Below are positions 1-6,040 of a stretch of 10,677 bases of DNA, piece after piece. Origin of the DNA: Chloroflexota bacterium (GTDB lineage: Bacteria > Chloroflexota > Dehalococcoidia > DSTF01 > JACRBR01); the NCBI GenBank assembly GCA_021813085.1, contig JAKAMA010000048.1, positions 1 through 10,677 on the forward strand. The letters are read 5' to 3'. Position 1 is the stretch's first letter; every line of letters begins with the position of its first letter. Position numbers and translations under genes: made by a program. The notes under the pieces were generated by a model. The model was not told where the DNA came from and made no database searches. It was given only the letters and a program-made list of their open reading frames with translations.

Positions 1-262
1 CCTTCACGTACACGTTGTAGGCGCAGTTGCGCTGATACCAGCAGTTCAGCAGGTGGGTGCCCTTCGACACGCGCTGCCAGCGCCACCTTTCGCGATACGC
101 ATCGCCCGTCGATGGCGGCGCGGCCCGGCTGGCGGCCGACGCCTCGGACTCTGGACGCGGTCCGCCGTTCAACGCCATGGCCGTCGATCGGCTGGTGTGA
201 TGATGATGATCGCCGCCTCCCATGGCACGCGACCGCGACATGACGTCGTATGACGAAGGCAT
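1..262 (-). CDS. N-terminal fragment of a NarG/NxrA-like molybdopterin oxidoreductase (type II DMSO reductase family), cut by window edge
   Basis: Only the first 87 residues are visible and the gene continues beyond position 1. Residues 59-87 carry a pattern typical of the N-terminus of NarG-type catalytic subunits: a Trp/Arg-rich stretch, then KGTHLLNC, WYQRNC and AYNVYVK. This resembles the region where NarG has STHGVNC...C...YVK and binds the FS0 [4Fe-4S] cluster. Candidate ligands are His70, Cys74 and Cys80 (H-x3-C-x5-C). The family uses bis-MGD molybdenum to reduce nitrate, selenate or perchlorate or to oxidise nitrite or similar substrates; the substrate cannot be told from this fragment. 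The first 58 residues are low-complexity, with a four-His run at 19-22, and show no Tat signal or hydrophobic segment. I chose the ATG at 262 because an in-frame TGA lies just upstream and a GAGGG sits 9 nt before it; ATGs at 241 and 220 are alternatives. It lies 149 nt downstream of a NarXL-like pair on the same strand, which may control it. Confidence 0.7.
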   Translation of the reverse strand, partial: MPSSYDVMSRSRAMGGGDHHHHTSRSTAMALNGGPRPESEASAASRAAPPSTGDAYRERWRWQRVSKGTHLLNCWYQRNCAYNVYVK

Positions 263-411
263 CGCGGCGTGCCCTCATGCCCGACTACCGTACGGCGGAC
301 GCCGCGCCGGGCGTAGGGCCATTGGTCATGTCAGGATCTGGCGGCAAGGCAGAATCCGGCGCCGAGCATCGTCCGGCAGTCCGTCATGAAGCTGCGGGGC
401 GCGCGGGGCGG

Positions 412-1983
412 TCAGGCGGGCGAGCGCTCCGGTGCCAGTTCGAGGGTCACGCAGGTCCCGGTGCCGGGTTCGCTGGCGATGCGCAGGCGGCCACCCACGA
501 TCTTGGCGCGCTCTTCCATGCCCATCAGCCCGAGGCCGACGCGGCCGTCGCCGGCAGGCTGCTCCTGTGCGCGGTCGAAGCCCTGGCCGTCATCGACGAT
601 GCGCACGACGAATGCATCGCCGGCGGCATCCAGCGTCACGGTCGCGCTCGTCGCGCAGGCGTGCCGCTCGACGTTGCGGAGGGCCTCCTGGACGACGCGA
701 AACACCGCCACCTCCGTGTCGCCGCGCAGGCGCTGGACCTCACCATGCACGTCGAGCCGGACCGCCATGCCGGTGCGCCGCGCGGTCTCGGTGAGCAGCC
801 AGTCGATCGCCTGGACAAGGCCGAGGTCGTCGAGCACAGACGGGCGCAGGTCGCGGCTGAAGCGCCGGATGTTCTCCACGGCGGCGTCCACCATCTGTTC
901 AAGCGCCAGCAGCCGCGCCGCGGTCGCCGCGGGCAGCCCGCGGTCAGCGCCCAGCGCGTCGACGGTGCCCTTGATCACGACGAGCGACTGCAGCGTGTCA
1001 TCGTGCAGTTCCCGGGCCAGGCGCTTGCGCTCCTCCTCCTGCGCGTTCGTCGCCATGCGCAGGTAGGTCAGCAGGTTCTCCTGCGCGTGCTGTAGCTCGG
1101 CGAGCGCGCGCCGCTCCTCGTGGTAGTGGTGCACGTTGTCGAGCGCCACGGCGAGCTGATGGCTGACGGCGTCGAGCAGGCTCAAGTCATCGGCCGAAAG
1201 CGAACACTCACGGCTCGCCATGCCCAGCGCGCCGAGGGTGGCATCCGGCGAGCGGATCGGGACGACGAGGACGTCGCCGGCGCCGCCTCCAGCGCCGTTG
1301 TGGGCGTCGGGCCGCGGGTGCGCCGTCCCGTCGCCCAGCACGCGCTGCGTCAGCTCTTCGTATGCACGGGGCAGGGCCTCGGCGCCCGGCGCGGGTGTAC
1401 CGCGCACGGTCAGGAGAGGAAACTCCGGGCAGCAGCCACGTCCGAAGGCGATCCATGCGACATCGGCCCGCTGCTGGCCGAGGATGCTGTCGAGGGTGTC
1501 GCCCACGACGCTCGCGGGATCGAGCGAGCGGCCGATGGCGGCGGCCGTCGCGTTGAGCTGGGCGAGACGCCCGCTCACTTCCTCGGCCCGCTGCTTCGCC
1601 TGCGTCTCGCGGTCGACCCGGCGCGCGATGACGATGGCGAGCGCGATCATCGTGGCGAGCTCGAGGGTCTCGCCGGCCGCCTGGAGGCCTGAGTGCCAGA
1701 GGACGATGTTTGGCACGGCCAGCAGCGCGCTCCAGAGGGCCGTCGGGAGCGCCCCCTCGATCCCGAAGTTGAGCGCCGCGTACGTGACGGGGATCAGGTA
1801 CGCGGACGCCGGCACGAAGTAGAGCGACGTCTGGTGGCCCAGGAGGGTGTCCGCCTCGAGCACCGCGTGCAGGGCCGTGATCGCCAGCACGAGCGCCTGG
1901 ACGATCCAGAAGCGATGGTCACGCAGACGCAGCCGGAACCGTGCCAGGAACCGCCGGAGCTCGTCCGCCGGCGCCGTGGTCAT
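412..1983 (-). CDS. NarX/NreB-type sensor histidine kinase with membrane and GAF domains
   Basis: A 523-residue histidine kinase of the HisKA_3 (NarX/DegS/NreB) class, expected to phosphorylate the regulator encoded just upstream. Residues about 24-44, 54-74, 79-96 and 104-120 look like membrane helices with very short loops, so the signal is probably read in or near the membrane. Residues about 135-290 look like a GAF domain, followed by a helical linker. The phosphoacceptor is His327 in RELHDD. The N-box has VVQEALRNVERHA around Asn437, and the ATP-lid glycines are DDGQGF (464-469) and GLGLMGM. The start at 1983 has GAAGGA 6 nt upstream and lies 12 nt after the regulator stop, so the two are cotranscribed. 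Cys184-Cys185 in the GAF region are adjacent and could bind a cofactor, but nothing proves this. The signal is unknown; the position before a NarG/NxrA-like gene makes a respiratory or redox cue plausible (inference). Confidence 0.93.
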   Translation of the reverse strand: MTTAPADELRRFLARFRLRLRDHRFWIVQALVLAITALHAVLEADTLLGHQTSLYFVPASAYLIPVTYAALNFGIEGALPTALWSALLAVPNIVLWHSGLQAAGETLELATMIALAIVIARRVDRETQAKQRAEEVSGRLAQLNATAAAIGRSLDPASVVGDTLDSILGQQRADVAWIAFGRGCCPEFPLLTVRGTPAPGAEALPRAYEELTQRVLGDGTAHPRPDAHNGAGGGAGDVLVVPIRSPDATLGALGMASRECSLSADDLSLLDAVSHQLAVALDNVHHYHEERRALAELQHAQENLLTYLRMATNAQEEERKRLARELHDDTLQSLVVIKGTVDALGADRGLPAATAARLLALEQMVDAAVENIRRFSRDLRPSVLDDLGLVQAIDWLLTETARRTGMAVRLDVHGEVQRLRGDTEVAVFRVVQEALRNVERHACATSATVTLDAAGDAFVVRIVDDGQGFDRAQEQPAGDGRVGLGLMGMEERAKIVGGRLRIASEPGTGTCVTLELAPERSPA

Positions 1984-1995
1984 CGCGCGCGTCCT

Positions 1996-2694
1996 TCAGG
2001 GCAGATCATCGAGCAGCAGCCAGCCGTGACGGAGGCCGTACACGACCGCCTCCGTGCGCGACGCGACGCCCAGCTTGCTGAACATGCGGCTGAGGTGCGC
2101 GTGCACCGTGCGGACGCTGAGGCCGAGCTCTTGCGCGATCTGCTTGTTGCTGATGCCCCGCGCGGCCAGCCGCAGCACGTCGATCTCGCGCTCCGACAGC
2201 ACGCCCCAGGGCGCCGCCGGCGCGGCCGACCCGCGAGGCACGGTGAAGCGGCGCAGGACGGCGCGTGCGACGGACGGGCTCAGCACCGGCTCGCCCTCGT
2301 GGACGCGGCGGATCGCCTGCGCGAGGTCGGCCGCCGCGATCGTCTTCAGGAGGTAGCCGGCGGCGCCCGCCTCGAGCAGGGCGGCCACGTACGCCTCGTC
2401 GTCGTAGACGGTGAGGGCGAGGATGGAGACGCCGGGCCAGCACGTCTTGATGCGCCGCGTCGCCTCGATGCCGTTCTCGCCGGGCATCGACACATCCATG
2501 AGGACGACGTCAGGCTGCAGCGTGCGCGCCAGCTCGACGGCCTCGCGGCCATCGCCCGCCTCGCCCACGACATCGATCGCGGGGTCCGTGTCGGCGAGCC
2601 GCTGGCGCACGCCGGCGCGGAACAGCGGATGGTCATCGGCGATCAGGACGCGGATGGTGTTGCTGGGTCCTTCGTCTCCGGCGCGCACGTCCAT
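1996..2694 (-). CDS. NarL/FixJ-family response regulator (receiver + LuxR HTH)
   Basis: A 232-residue two-component response regulator. The receiver domain (about residues 13-130) has the acidic pair in LIADDH, phosphoacceptor Asp67 in LMDVSMPG, the Thr of ALTVYDD and Lys117. The C-terminal LuxR/GerE helix-turn-helix begins at LSEREIDVLRLAARG and contains the recognition segment LGLSVRTVHAHLSRMFSKLG. It is encoded first in the operon with its kinase 12 nt downstream. An ATG at 2709 would add five residues, but neither ATG has a ribosome binding site. The ATG at 2694 sits exactly 6 nt after a TATAGT, the spacing of a leaderless transcript, so I prefer 2694. It is divergent from the cytochrome b gene; repeated TAGGYA boxes in between are candidate sites for this or the second NarL-like protein. 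Confidence 0.93.
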   Translation of the reverse strand: MDVRAGDEGPSNTIRVLIADDHPLFRAGVRQRLADTDPAIDVVGEAGDGREAVELARTLQPDVVLMDVSMPGENGIEATRRIKTCWPGVSILALTVYDDEAYVAALLEAGAAGYLLKTIAAADLAQAIRRVHEGEPVLSPSVARAVLRRFTVPRGSAAPAAPWGVLSEREIDVLRLAARGISNKQIAQELGLSVRTVHAHLSRMFSKLGVASRTEAVVYGLRHGWLLLDDLP

Positions 2695-2700
2695 ACGTTG

Positions 2701-2706
2701 ACTATA
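2701..2706 (-). promoter_or_regulatory. Probable -10 box for a leaderless response-regulator transcript
   Basis: On the minus strand TATAGT fits TANNNT and is followed by exactly six bases (CAACGT) and then ATG at 2694. That places the A of the start codon at +1, the standard leaderless arrangement in several high-GC phyla. No convincing -35 is visible. The absence of a Shine-Dalgarno sequence before either candidate ATG supports this reading. It is inference until a transcript start is mapped. Confidence 0.5.
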
Positions 2707-2753
2707 CATCCGGTGGGACGGGCGACAGGCGCGCGGACGCGCAGGTACTCCGC

Positions 2754-2798
2754 CGTTAGGTACGAATGCCTAACGTGGGCCACCGCCAGAATGCCTAC
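2754..2798. promoter_or_regulatory. Inverted and direct TAGGYA boxes, candidate operator between divergent operons
   Basis: CGTTAGG (2754-2760) and CCTAACG (2769-2775) form a perfect 7-bp inverted repeat with an 8-nt spacer. The 9-mer GAATGCCTA occurs at 2764-2772 and again at 2789-2797, 25 bp apart. Read as heptamers they give TACCTAA (minus, 2762-2756), TGCCTAA (2767-2773) and TGCCTAC (2792-2798), with a weaker CACCTAT on the minus strand at 2859-2853. These resemble the E. coli NarL heptamer TACYYMT, with most positions agreeing. The site lies between the regulator and cytochrome b genes, so it could control both. Binding by a NarL-like regulator is inference. Confidence 0.45.
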
Positions 2799-2899
2799 GC
2801 GCATGCCGCACACCGGCCGACGGCGAGCAGGCCCGTGCGCGGTACGGTGACCATAGGTGCGGCCGACGGCTTGACTGCCCAGAACGCGGGAGGTTTACC

Positions 2900-3997
2900 A
2901 TGGCCCAAACGACGATGATCGGAGGTGAGCGCGTGCAGGCCATCCGGGGTGCGCCACGATGGATCGACCAGCGGCTCGGGCTCGACGAGCTCAGCTACGA
3001 CGTGCCGAGGCACGCCAACAATATCCTGTACGTCCTGGGCGGCATCACGCTCGTCGGCATTCTCACGCTCATCGCGTCCGGGATCTACCTGGCGCAGTAC
3101 TACAACCCCGACCCCGCGTCGGCGCGCGACAGCGTCGTGTTCATCGTCAGCACGGTGAAGCTCGGCGCGTTCGTGCGCTCGTTCCACTTCTGGATGGCGA
3201 ACCTGGTGATCATCACGGCCATGCTGCACCTTGTGCGCGTCTTCGTGACGGGCTCGTACCGCGCGCCGCGTGAAGCGACGTGGCTGACGGGCGTCCTGCT
3301 GCTCTTCCTGCTCTTCGGCTTCGCCTTCACCGGCACCGTGCTGAAGTGGGACCAGGAAGGGTACGAGGCGCTGGGGCACAACCAGGACGTCGGCAAGCTG
3401 CTCGGCAGCGCGGGCGCCTGGTTCACCTCCTCGTTTACGAGGAGCGTGCCGATCCTGACCCGCCTCTACATCGCCCACATCAGCATCCTGCCGGCGCTGC
3501 TGACGCTGGTGGTGCTGGCGCACCTCTTCCTGATCAAGCACCACGGCATCTCGGGCCTGCCGGGACACGAGCCCGAGCGCACGGATGACACCGACACCAC
3601 GCGGGCGATCCGCGAGGAGGGCGCCTCGCCGTTCAGCGCGCACATCCGCCTGATGGTCGGCTTCGGGCTGATGCTGGCCGCGGCGGCGGCCGCGCTGACG
3701 CTGGTGATGGCCGCCCCGCTCGGCCAGGCCATCGTCCAGGGCGAGGAGATCACCAAGCCGACCTGGATCTTCGTCGTGCTGTACCCGTTCGAGAACTGGT
3801 TCGGCATCCGCGCGCTCCTCTGGGCGCCGATCATCGTGGCGCTGGCGCTGGCCGCGGTGCCGTTCATCGACCGTGCGCGCTCGTCGAGCCTGCGGCAGCG
3901 CTGGCCGCTGCTGCTGCTCGGGCTGGTCGTCGCGCTGGCGTACACGGCGTTCATCATCTACGGCAAGGTGGCCCCGCACGGCCAGCACCTGATGTGA
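2900..3997 (+). CDS. Cytochrome b subunit of a Rieske/cyt b-type complex (fused b6 + subunit IV-like)
   Basis: A 365-residue membrane diheme cytochrome b, the quinol-oxidising core of bc or b6f-type complexes. The first half has four helices (about 41-69, 90-118, 126-147, 186-213). Heme ligands are His96/His110 and His193/His208; the 15-residue step between the second pair is the b6f-type spacing. A second part adds about three helices (249-273, 303-323, 334-355), equivalent to a fused, shortened subunit IV. The ef-loop motif normally PEWY reads PTWI (287-290), within KPTWIFVVLYPFENWFG. The position of the b6 heme-c(i) cysteine (IFYCLGG) is ILYVLGG, with Val45. The start has GGGAGG 6 nt upstream. 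A 79-residue membrane protein follows after 9 nt. The Rieske partner is not adjacent but begins at about 10252. Family assignment is sure; coupling and substrate are not. Confidence 0.93.
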   Translation: MAQTTMIGGERVQAIRGAPRWIDQRLGLDELSYDVPRHANNILYVLGGITLVGILTLIASGIYLAQYYNPDPASARDSVVFIVSTVKLGAFVRSFHFWMANLVIITAMLHLVRVFVTGSYRAPREATWLTGVLLLFLLFGFAFTGTVLKWDQEGYEALGHNQDVGKLLGSAGAWFTSSFTRSVPILTRLYIAHISILPALLTLVVLAHLFLIKHHGISGLPGHEPERTDDTDTTRAIREEGASPFSAHIRLMVGFGLMLAAAAAALTLVMAAPLGQAIVQGEEITKPTWIFVVLYPFENWFGIRALLWAPIIVALALAAVPFIDRARSSSLRQRWPLLLLGLVVALAYTAFIIYGKVAPHGQHLM

Positions 3998-4006
3998 GGT
4001 GATGTC

Positions 4007-4246
4007 ATGAGGCGCTTCTACGTGACGTTTCTCGTGCTGCTGCTCACCGCCAGCGTCGCGCTGACCTCGCTCGTGTCCGTCGGCGCGCGCATGCGGGCGG
4101 GCGACCTGGGCCCGGCGCCGGCCGTGATCGCGGCCGCGAGCTTCCTCGCGCTGGCGGTGGCGGGCACGCTCCTGCTGCGCATCATGTTCGTCCTGTCGCG
4201 CCCGGCGACCGCCGGCGCCGCTTCCCGGAAAGGAGTGCAACGATGA
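4007..4246 (+). CDS. Small two-helix membrane protein downstream of cytochrome b
   Basis: A 79-residue protein of no family I recognise. Two hydrophobic segments (about residues 5-27 and 38-65) flank a short polar turn, and the ends are Arg/Lys-rich, so it should be an inner-membrane hairpin. A GAGGTGATG stretch precedes the ATG. Its stop overlaps the next start as ATGA (4243-4246), and the cytochrome b gene ends 9 nt before it, so the three genes are one translational unit. It could be a small accessory subunit of the cytochrome b complex, like the single-helix subunits of b6f, but that is inference from position. Membrane character, real start and codon use like its neighbours make a real gene likely. 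Confidence 0.72.
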   Translation: MRRFYVTFLVLLLTASVALTSLVSVGARMRAGDLGPAPAVIAAASFLALAVAGTLLLRIMFVLSRPATAGAASRKGVQR

Positions 4247-4767
4247 AGACGGTCCTGGCTGCGATGACGGTGGTGGCCGCCGCCCTGGTGGTATCTGCCG
4301 CGGCTCTGGCGAGGCCGGCGGCCGCGCACGGCGGCGCCACCGTGGCGGTGACGCCCGTATCGGCGGCGCCCGGCGACACGGTCCAGATCGACCTCAAGGG
4401 CTACAGCCCGACGACGCTCGTCAGCATCACGCTGGAGGGGGTGACGGGATCGCTCCCCCTGACCACGGTGACGACCGACGCCAATGGTGACGCAATGACG
4501 ACGGCGGTCATCCCGGCGGGCGCGACCGCCGGCAGCTACAGCGTCCGGGCGGCAGGGGGCGACGACGACTCGCGGACCGACTTCCGGATCAACGCCGCCG
4601 CGGCCGCATCCAGCGCGGCCGGGTCGGCGATGGCGGCGCCTGCCGGGGGCGGCGGCCTCAACTACAAGCAGCCCACGGCGCAGTGGGTCGGCATCGCCGT
4701 GGTGGCGGTGGTCGTCGCGCTGTTCGGGTTCGCACTGGTGCTGCGCCGGGAGCCGAAGCACACGTAG
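4243..4767 (+). CDS. Exported, C-terminally membrane-anchored beta-sandwich-like protein
   Basis: A 174-residue protein with a Sec-type signal peptide (basic MK, hydrophobic 4-22, likely cleavage after ARPAAA at residue 28). A domain of about 90 residues with alternating beta-strand-like segments follows (VAVTPVSAAPGDTVQIDLKG, later AGSYSVRAAG), resembling Ig-like or CopC/CARDB-type sandwiches. Then come an Ala/Gly/Ser linker (118-138) and one C-terminal helix (147-168) ending in Arg-Arg-Glu with a short cytoplasmic tail. It would sit outside the cell membrane, held by its tail. Start: AAAGGAG 8 nt before ATG, overlapping the 79-residue gene. There are no Cys and no heme or copper motif, so direct electron transfer is unlikely. 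A structural or docking role beside the cytochrome b is possible (inference). Family unknown to me. Confidence 0.8.
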   Translation: MKTVLAAMTVVAAALVVSAAALARPAAAHGGATVAVTPVSAAPGDTVQIDLKGYSPTTLVSITLEGVTGSLPLTTVTTDANGDAMTTAVIPAGATAGSYSVRAAGGDDDSRTDFRINAAAAASSAAGSAMAAPAGGGGLNYKQPTAQWVGIAVVAVVVALFGFALVLRREPKHT

Positions 4768-4793
4768 CGCGCACCGACGGCTGAACTCATGAG

Positions 4794-4824
4794 AAGGGCC
4801 CCCGGGAGATGACCGGGGGCCCTT
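4794..4824. terminator. Strong GC hairpin between convergent operons, likely bidirectional terminator
   Basis: AAGGGCCCCCGG (4794-4805) pairs perfectly with CCGGGGGCCCTT (4813-4824), a 12-bp stem with a 7-nt loop GAGATGA. It lies 27 nt after the stop of the exported protein on the plus strand and 25 nt after the stop of the minus-strand gene ending at 4849, so it can end both transcripts. There is only a two-base T run on each side, as often seen in high-GC genomes. Confidence 0.85.
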
Positions 4825-4848
4825 GCCGTGCCTGCGCGACGCGGCGCG

Positions 4849-5247
4849 TCAGTGGTGCGACGCGTGGTCGACGGGCAGGCTTCCGCCGGCGCTTCCCGCG
4901 TCGCCGCGGATCGCCGGGCCAATCCAGAGCGTTGATACCGTGAACATCGCCATGAAGATGGCGAGCGCGACCGCGGGTGCGGCCCAGGTGTGGGACCGGC
5001 GCTTCAGCCGAAGCAGCATCGGCACCGTCAGGACGAAGCCGATTGCCCCGAACAGCGCCGTCCCGCCGGCGCCCGTGAGCAGGGCGGCGCCCGCGATCGG
5101 GCCGACGTGATGGAGGACGTGCGGCGCGACGCCGGCGACGGCGCCCACGGTGGCCGAGAACGCGGCGCCGATCCTGGCCAGCAGGCCCCGTGGCGCCTCG
5201 GCAGTCCCGGCGCCAGCTTCCGCTGTGCGTCCGGTGCTTGTGTCCAT
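4849..5247 (-). CDS. Small integral membrane protein, last gene of the thiol/metal cluster
   Basis: A 132-residue protein with three predicted membrane segments: about residues 41-58 (after VGPIAGAALL), 61-77 (ALFGAIGFVLTVPMLL) and 88-107 (WAAPAVALAIFMAMFTVSTL). The N-terminus is polar (MDTSTGRTAEAG). His45, His48 and His49 (PHVLHHVG) lie at the edge of the first helix, and the C-terminus ends DHASHH, so it could bind a metal. I recall similar small proteins near metal-handling genes in high-GC bacteria, but cannot name a family. The ATG at 5247 is chosen because AGGGAG lies about 9 nt upstream and the protein reads well from there; the frame is open to 5385 but the extra 46 residues are Arg/Ala filler. 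A 155-nt leader with strong inverted repeats separates it from the YHS gene, so it may be separately controlled. Confidence 0.78.
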   Translation of the reverse strand: MDTSTGRTAEAGAGTAEAPRGLLARIGAAFSATVGAVAGVAPHVLHHVGPIAGAALLTGAGGTALFGAIGFVLTVPMLLRLKRRSHTWAAPAVALAIFMAMFTVSTLWIGPAIRGDAGSAGGSLPVDHASHH

Positions 5248-5265
5248 CGCTTCAGCTCCCTGTGG

Positions 5266-5324
5266 TACTGCGTGCGGGCCCTTGTGCACGCACACCCGGC
5301 GCGCGAGCATGCGCGCACGCAGTA
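5266..5324. repeat. 11-bp perfect inverted repeat with nested GC repeats in the 5' leader of the small membrane protein
   Basis: TACTGCGTGCG (5266-5276) and CGCACGCAGTA (5314-5324) are perfect inverted copies 37 nt apart. The interior has alternating GCGCGC blocks around GAGCAT, and CGGCGCG (5297-5303) can pair instead with CGCGCCG (5326-5332). These alternative pairings in the 155-nt leader between the YHS stop and the ATG at 5247 could form a switching RNA structure or a regulator-binding DNA palindrome. No known riboswitch class is recognised. Confidence 0.5.
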
Positions 5325-5371
5325 TCGCGCCGGGGGGGCGCGCTGTCTGCCGGGCGACACCCGCGTCCTGC

Positions 5372-5390
5372 GACGGGCATCGCACCCGTC
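5372..5390 (-). terminator. Weak hairpin just after the YHS gene, possible attenuator or terminator
   Basis: GACGGG (5372-5377) pairs with CCCGTC (5385-5390) around a 7-nt loop, 12 nt downstream of the YHS stop codon on the minus strand. The stem is only 6 bp and there is no T tract. It could partly end the upstream operon and set the last gene apart. Confidence 0.3.
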
Positions 5391-5402
5391 AGATACCTTC
5401 GG

Positions 5403-5555
5403 CTAGCGGCGAGCGTACTTCGCCGGCTCCTTGTCGAAGGCCTTCTTGCAGCCGGCCGAGCAGAAGTAGTACGTGGCACCGGCGTGCTGCGACGACCCGG
5501 CCGCCGAACCCTGCTCGATCTCCATCCCGCAGACGACGTCCTTCACCGTTGCCAT
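5403..5555 (-). CDS. YHS-domain metal-binding protein
   Basis: A 50-residue protein made of one YHS domain: DVVCGMEI near the start (Cys9), then TYYFCSAGCKKAF (Cys32, Cys36) and the usual KEPAKY end. YHS domains bind transition metals, often copper or mercury, and occur alone or fused to P1B-type metal ATPases and multicopper proteins. No signal peptide is visible, so it should be cytoplasmic. The ATG at 5555 follows GGGAGG by about 6 nt and gives exactly a bare YHS domain; the reading frame is open far upstream, but that part overlaps the cupredoxin gene and is an antiparallel-frame artefact. It lies 35 nt after the cupredoxin gene on the same strand, which fits a metal-donating role to that pathway (inference). 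Confidence 0.88.
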   Translation of the reverse strand: MATVKDVVCGMEIEQGSAAGSSQHAGATYYFCSAGCKKAFDKEPAKYARR

Positions 5556-5590
5556 GCCGTCCCTCCCGTTCTCCGCGCCGCCCCGCCGCG

Positions 5591-6040
5591 CTACGGCGTC
5601 ACGGTCAGCGTACCGTTTGCCGTCGGATGCATGTCGCACTGATAGAAGTAGGTCCCCGCTTGCAGCGTCATCGTCAGCACCTGTGCGTCGGGCCCCTGGC
5701 TCATCGGCGTCATCCCGACCGACGTGCCGCTGGCATCCGTCCCCTTGAAGACGTGGATGTTGTGGGGGATGCCCTTGTCCCTGTTCTCCACCTTGATCGT
5801 GATAGTTCCAGCGGGCGCCGTGAGGCTGCGCCTGTCGAACACGCTCTTGCGCGTGGTGATGCGGATCGTTGTGCCGCCGTTGCCCGCCGTGCCCGCGGCG
5901 GGAGCGCCGGATGTGGCCGGACCGCAGGCAGCCGCGAGGACCCCCAGCGCCGCGATCGCCGCCAGCACGGCCAGCAATCGCCTCCATCGGCCCGCGGCAC
6001 CGGTCACCATGGCCCCGTCCGCCGCCGCCGCTGCGCTCAT
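5591..6040 (-). CDS. Cupredoxin-like lipoprotein (blue-copper fold) lacking an axial Met
   Basis: A 149-residue exported protein. Residues 19-38 form a signal peptide (RRLLAVLAAIAALGVL) with a possible lipobox LAAAC at Cys39, then a Gly/Ala/Thr-rich linker. The cupredoxin fold follows, with the N-terminal copper ligand His96 (PHNIHVF) and the C-terminal loop YFYQCDMHP giving Cys135 and His138. Plastocyanin/amicyanin-type centres place an axial Met 6-8 residues after the Cys; here that stretch is T-A-N-G, so there is no Met ligand. It should sit on the outer face of the membrane and carry electrons or copper. The chosen ATG (6040) overlaps the HesB-like stop as ATGA; an internal ATG at 6010 is an alternative giving a shorter signal peptide. 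Upstream and downstream genes are metal/thiol related. Confidence 0.88.
   Translation of the reverse strand: MSAAAAADGAMVTGAAGRWRRLLAVLAAIAALGVLAAACGPATSGAPAAGTAGNGGTTIRITTRKSVFDRRSLTAPAGTITIKVENRDKGIPHNIHVFKGTDASGTSVGMTPMSQGPDAQVLTMTLQAGTYFYQCDMHPTANGTLTVTP

Noticed and set aside
250..2850. Long plus-strand frames opposite the first kinase and regulator (250-1095, 1693-2850)
   Set aside because: They are shadows of the conserved HisKA_3 kinase and NarL regulator on the minus strand; the translations show no domain.
2871..2899. TTGACT ... TTTACC as a -35/-10 pair with 17-bp spacing before cytochrome b
   Set aside because: The -10 would abut the ATG and leave the good GGGAGG ribosome binding site untranscribed; TTTACC is also a poor -10.
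2795..4240. A 481-codon frame on the minus strand opposite cytochrome b
   Set aside because: It is Arg/Gln/His/Asp-rich filler, antisense to an unmistakable cytochrome b with all heme ligands in place.
4243..4767. A CopC-like or histidine-brace copper site, because the mature protein would begin with His
   Set aside because: The only other His is in the cytoplasmic tail at residue 173 and there is no Cys, so no copper site can form.
6036..6039. Selenocysteine at the TGA ending the HesB-like protein, since some HesB-like proteins are selenoproteins
   Set aside because: Reading through gives a run of Gln/Arg and soon another stop, and the TGA overlaps a good start for the cupredoxin.
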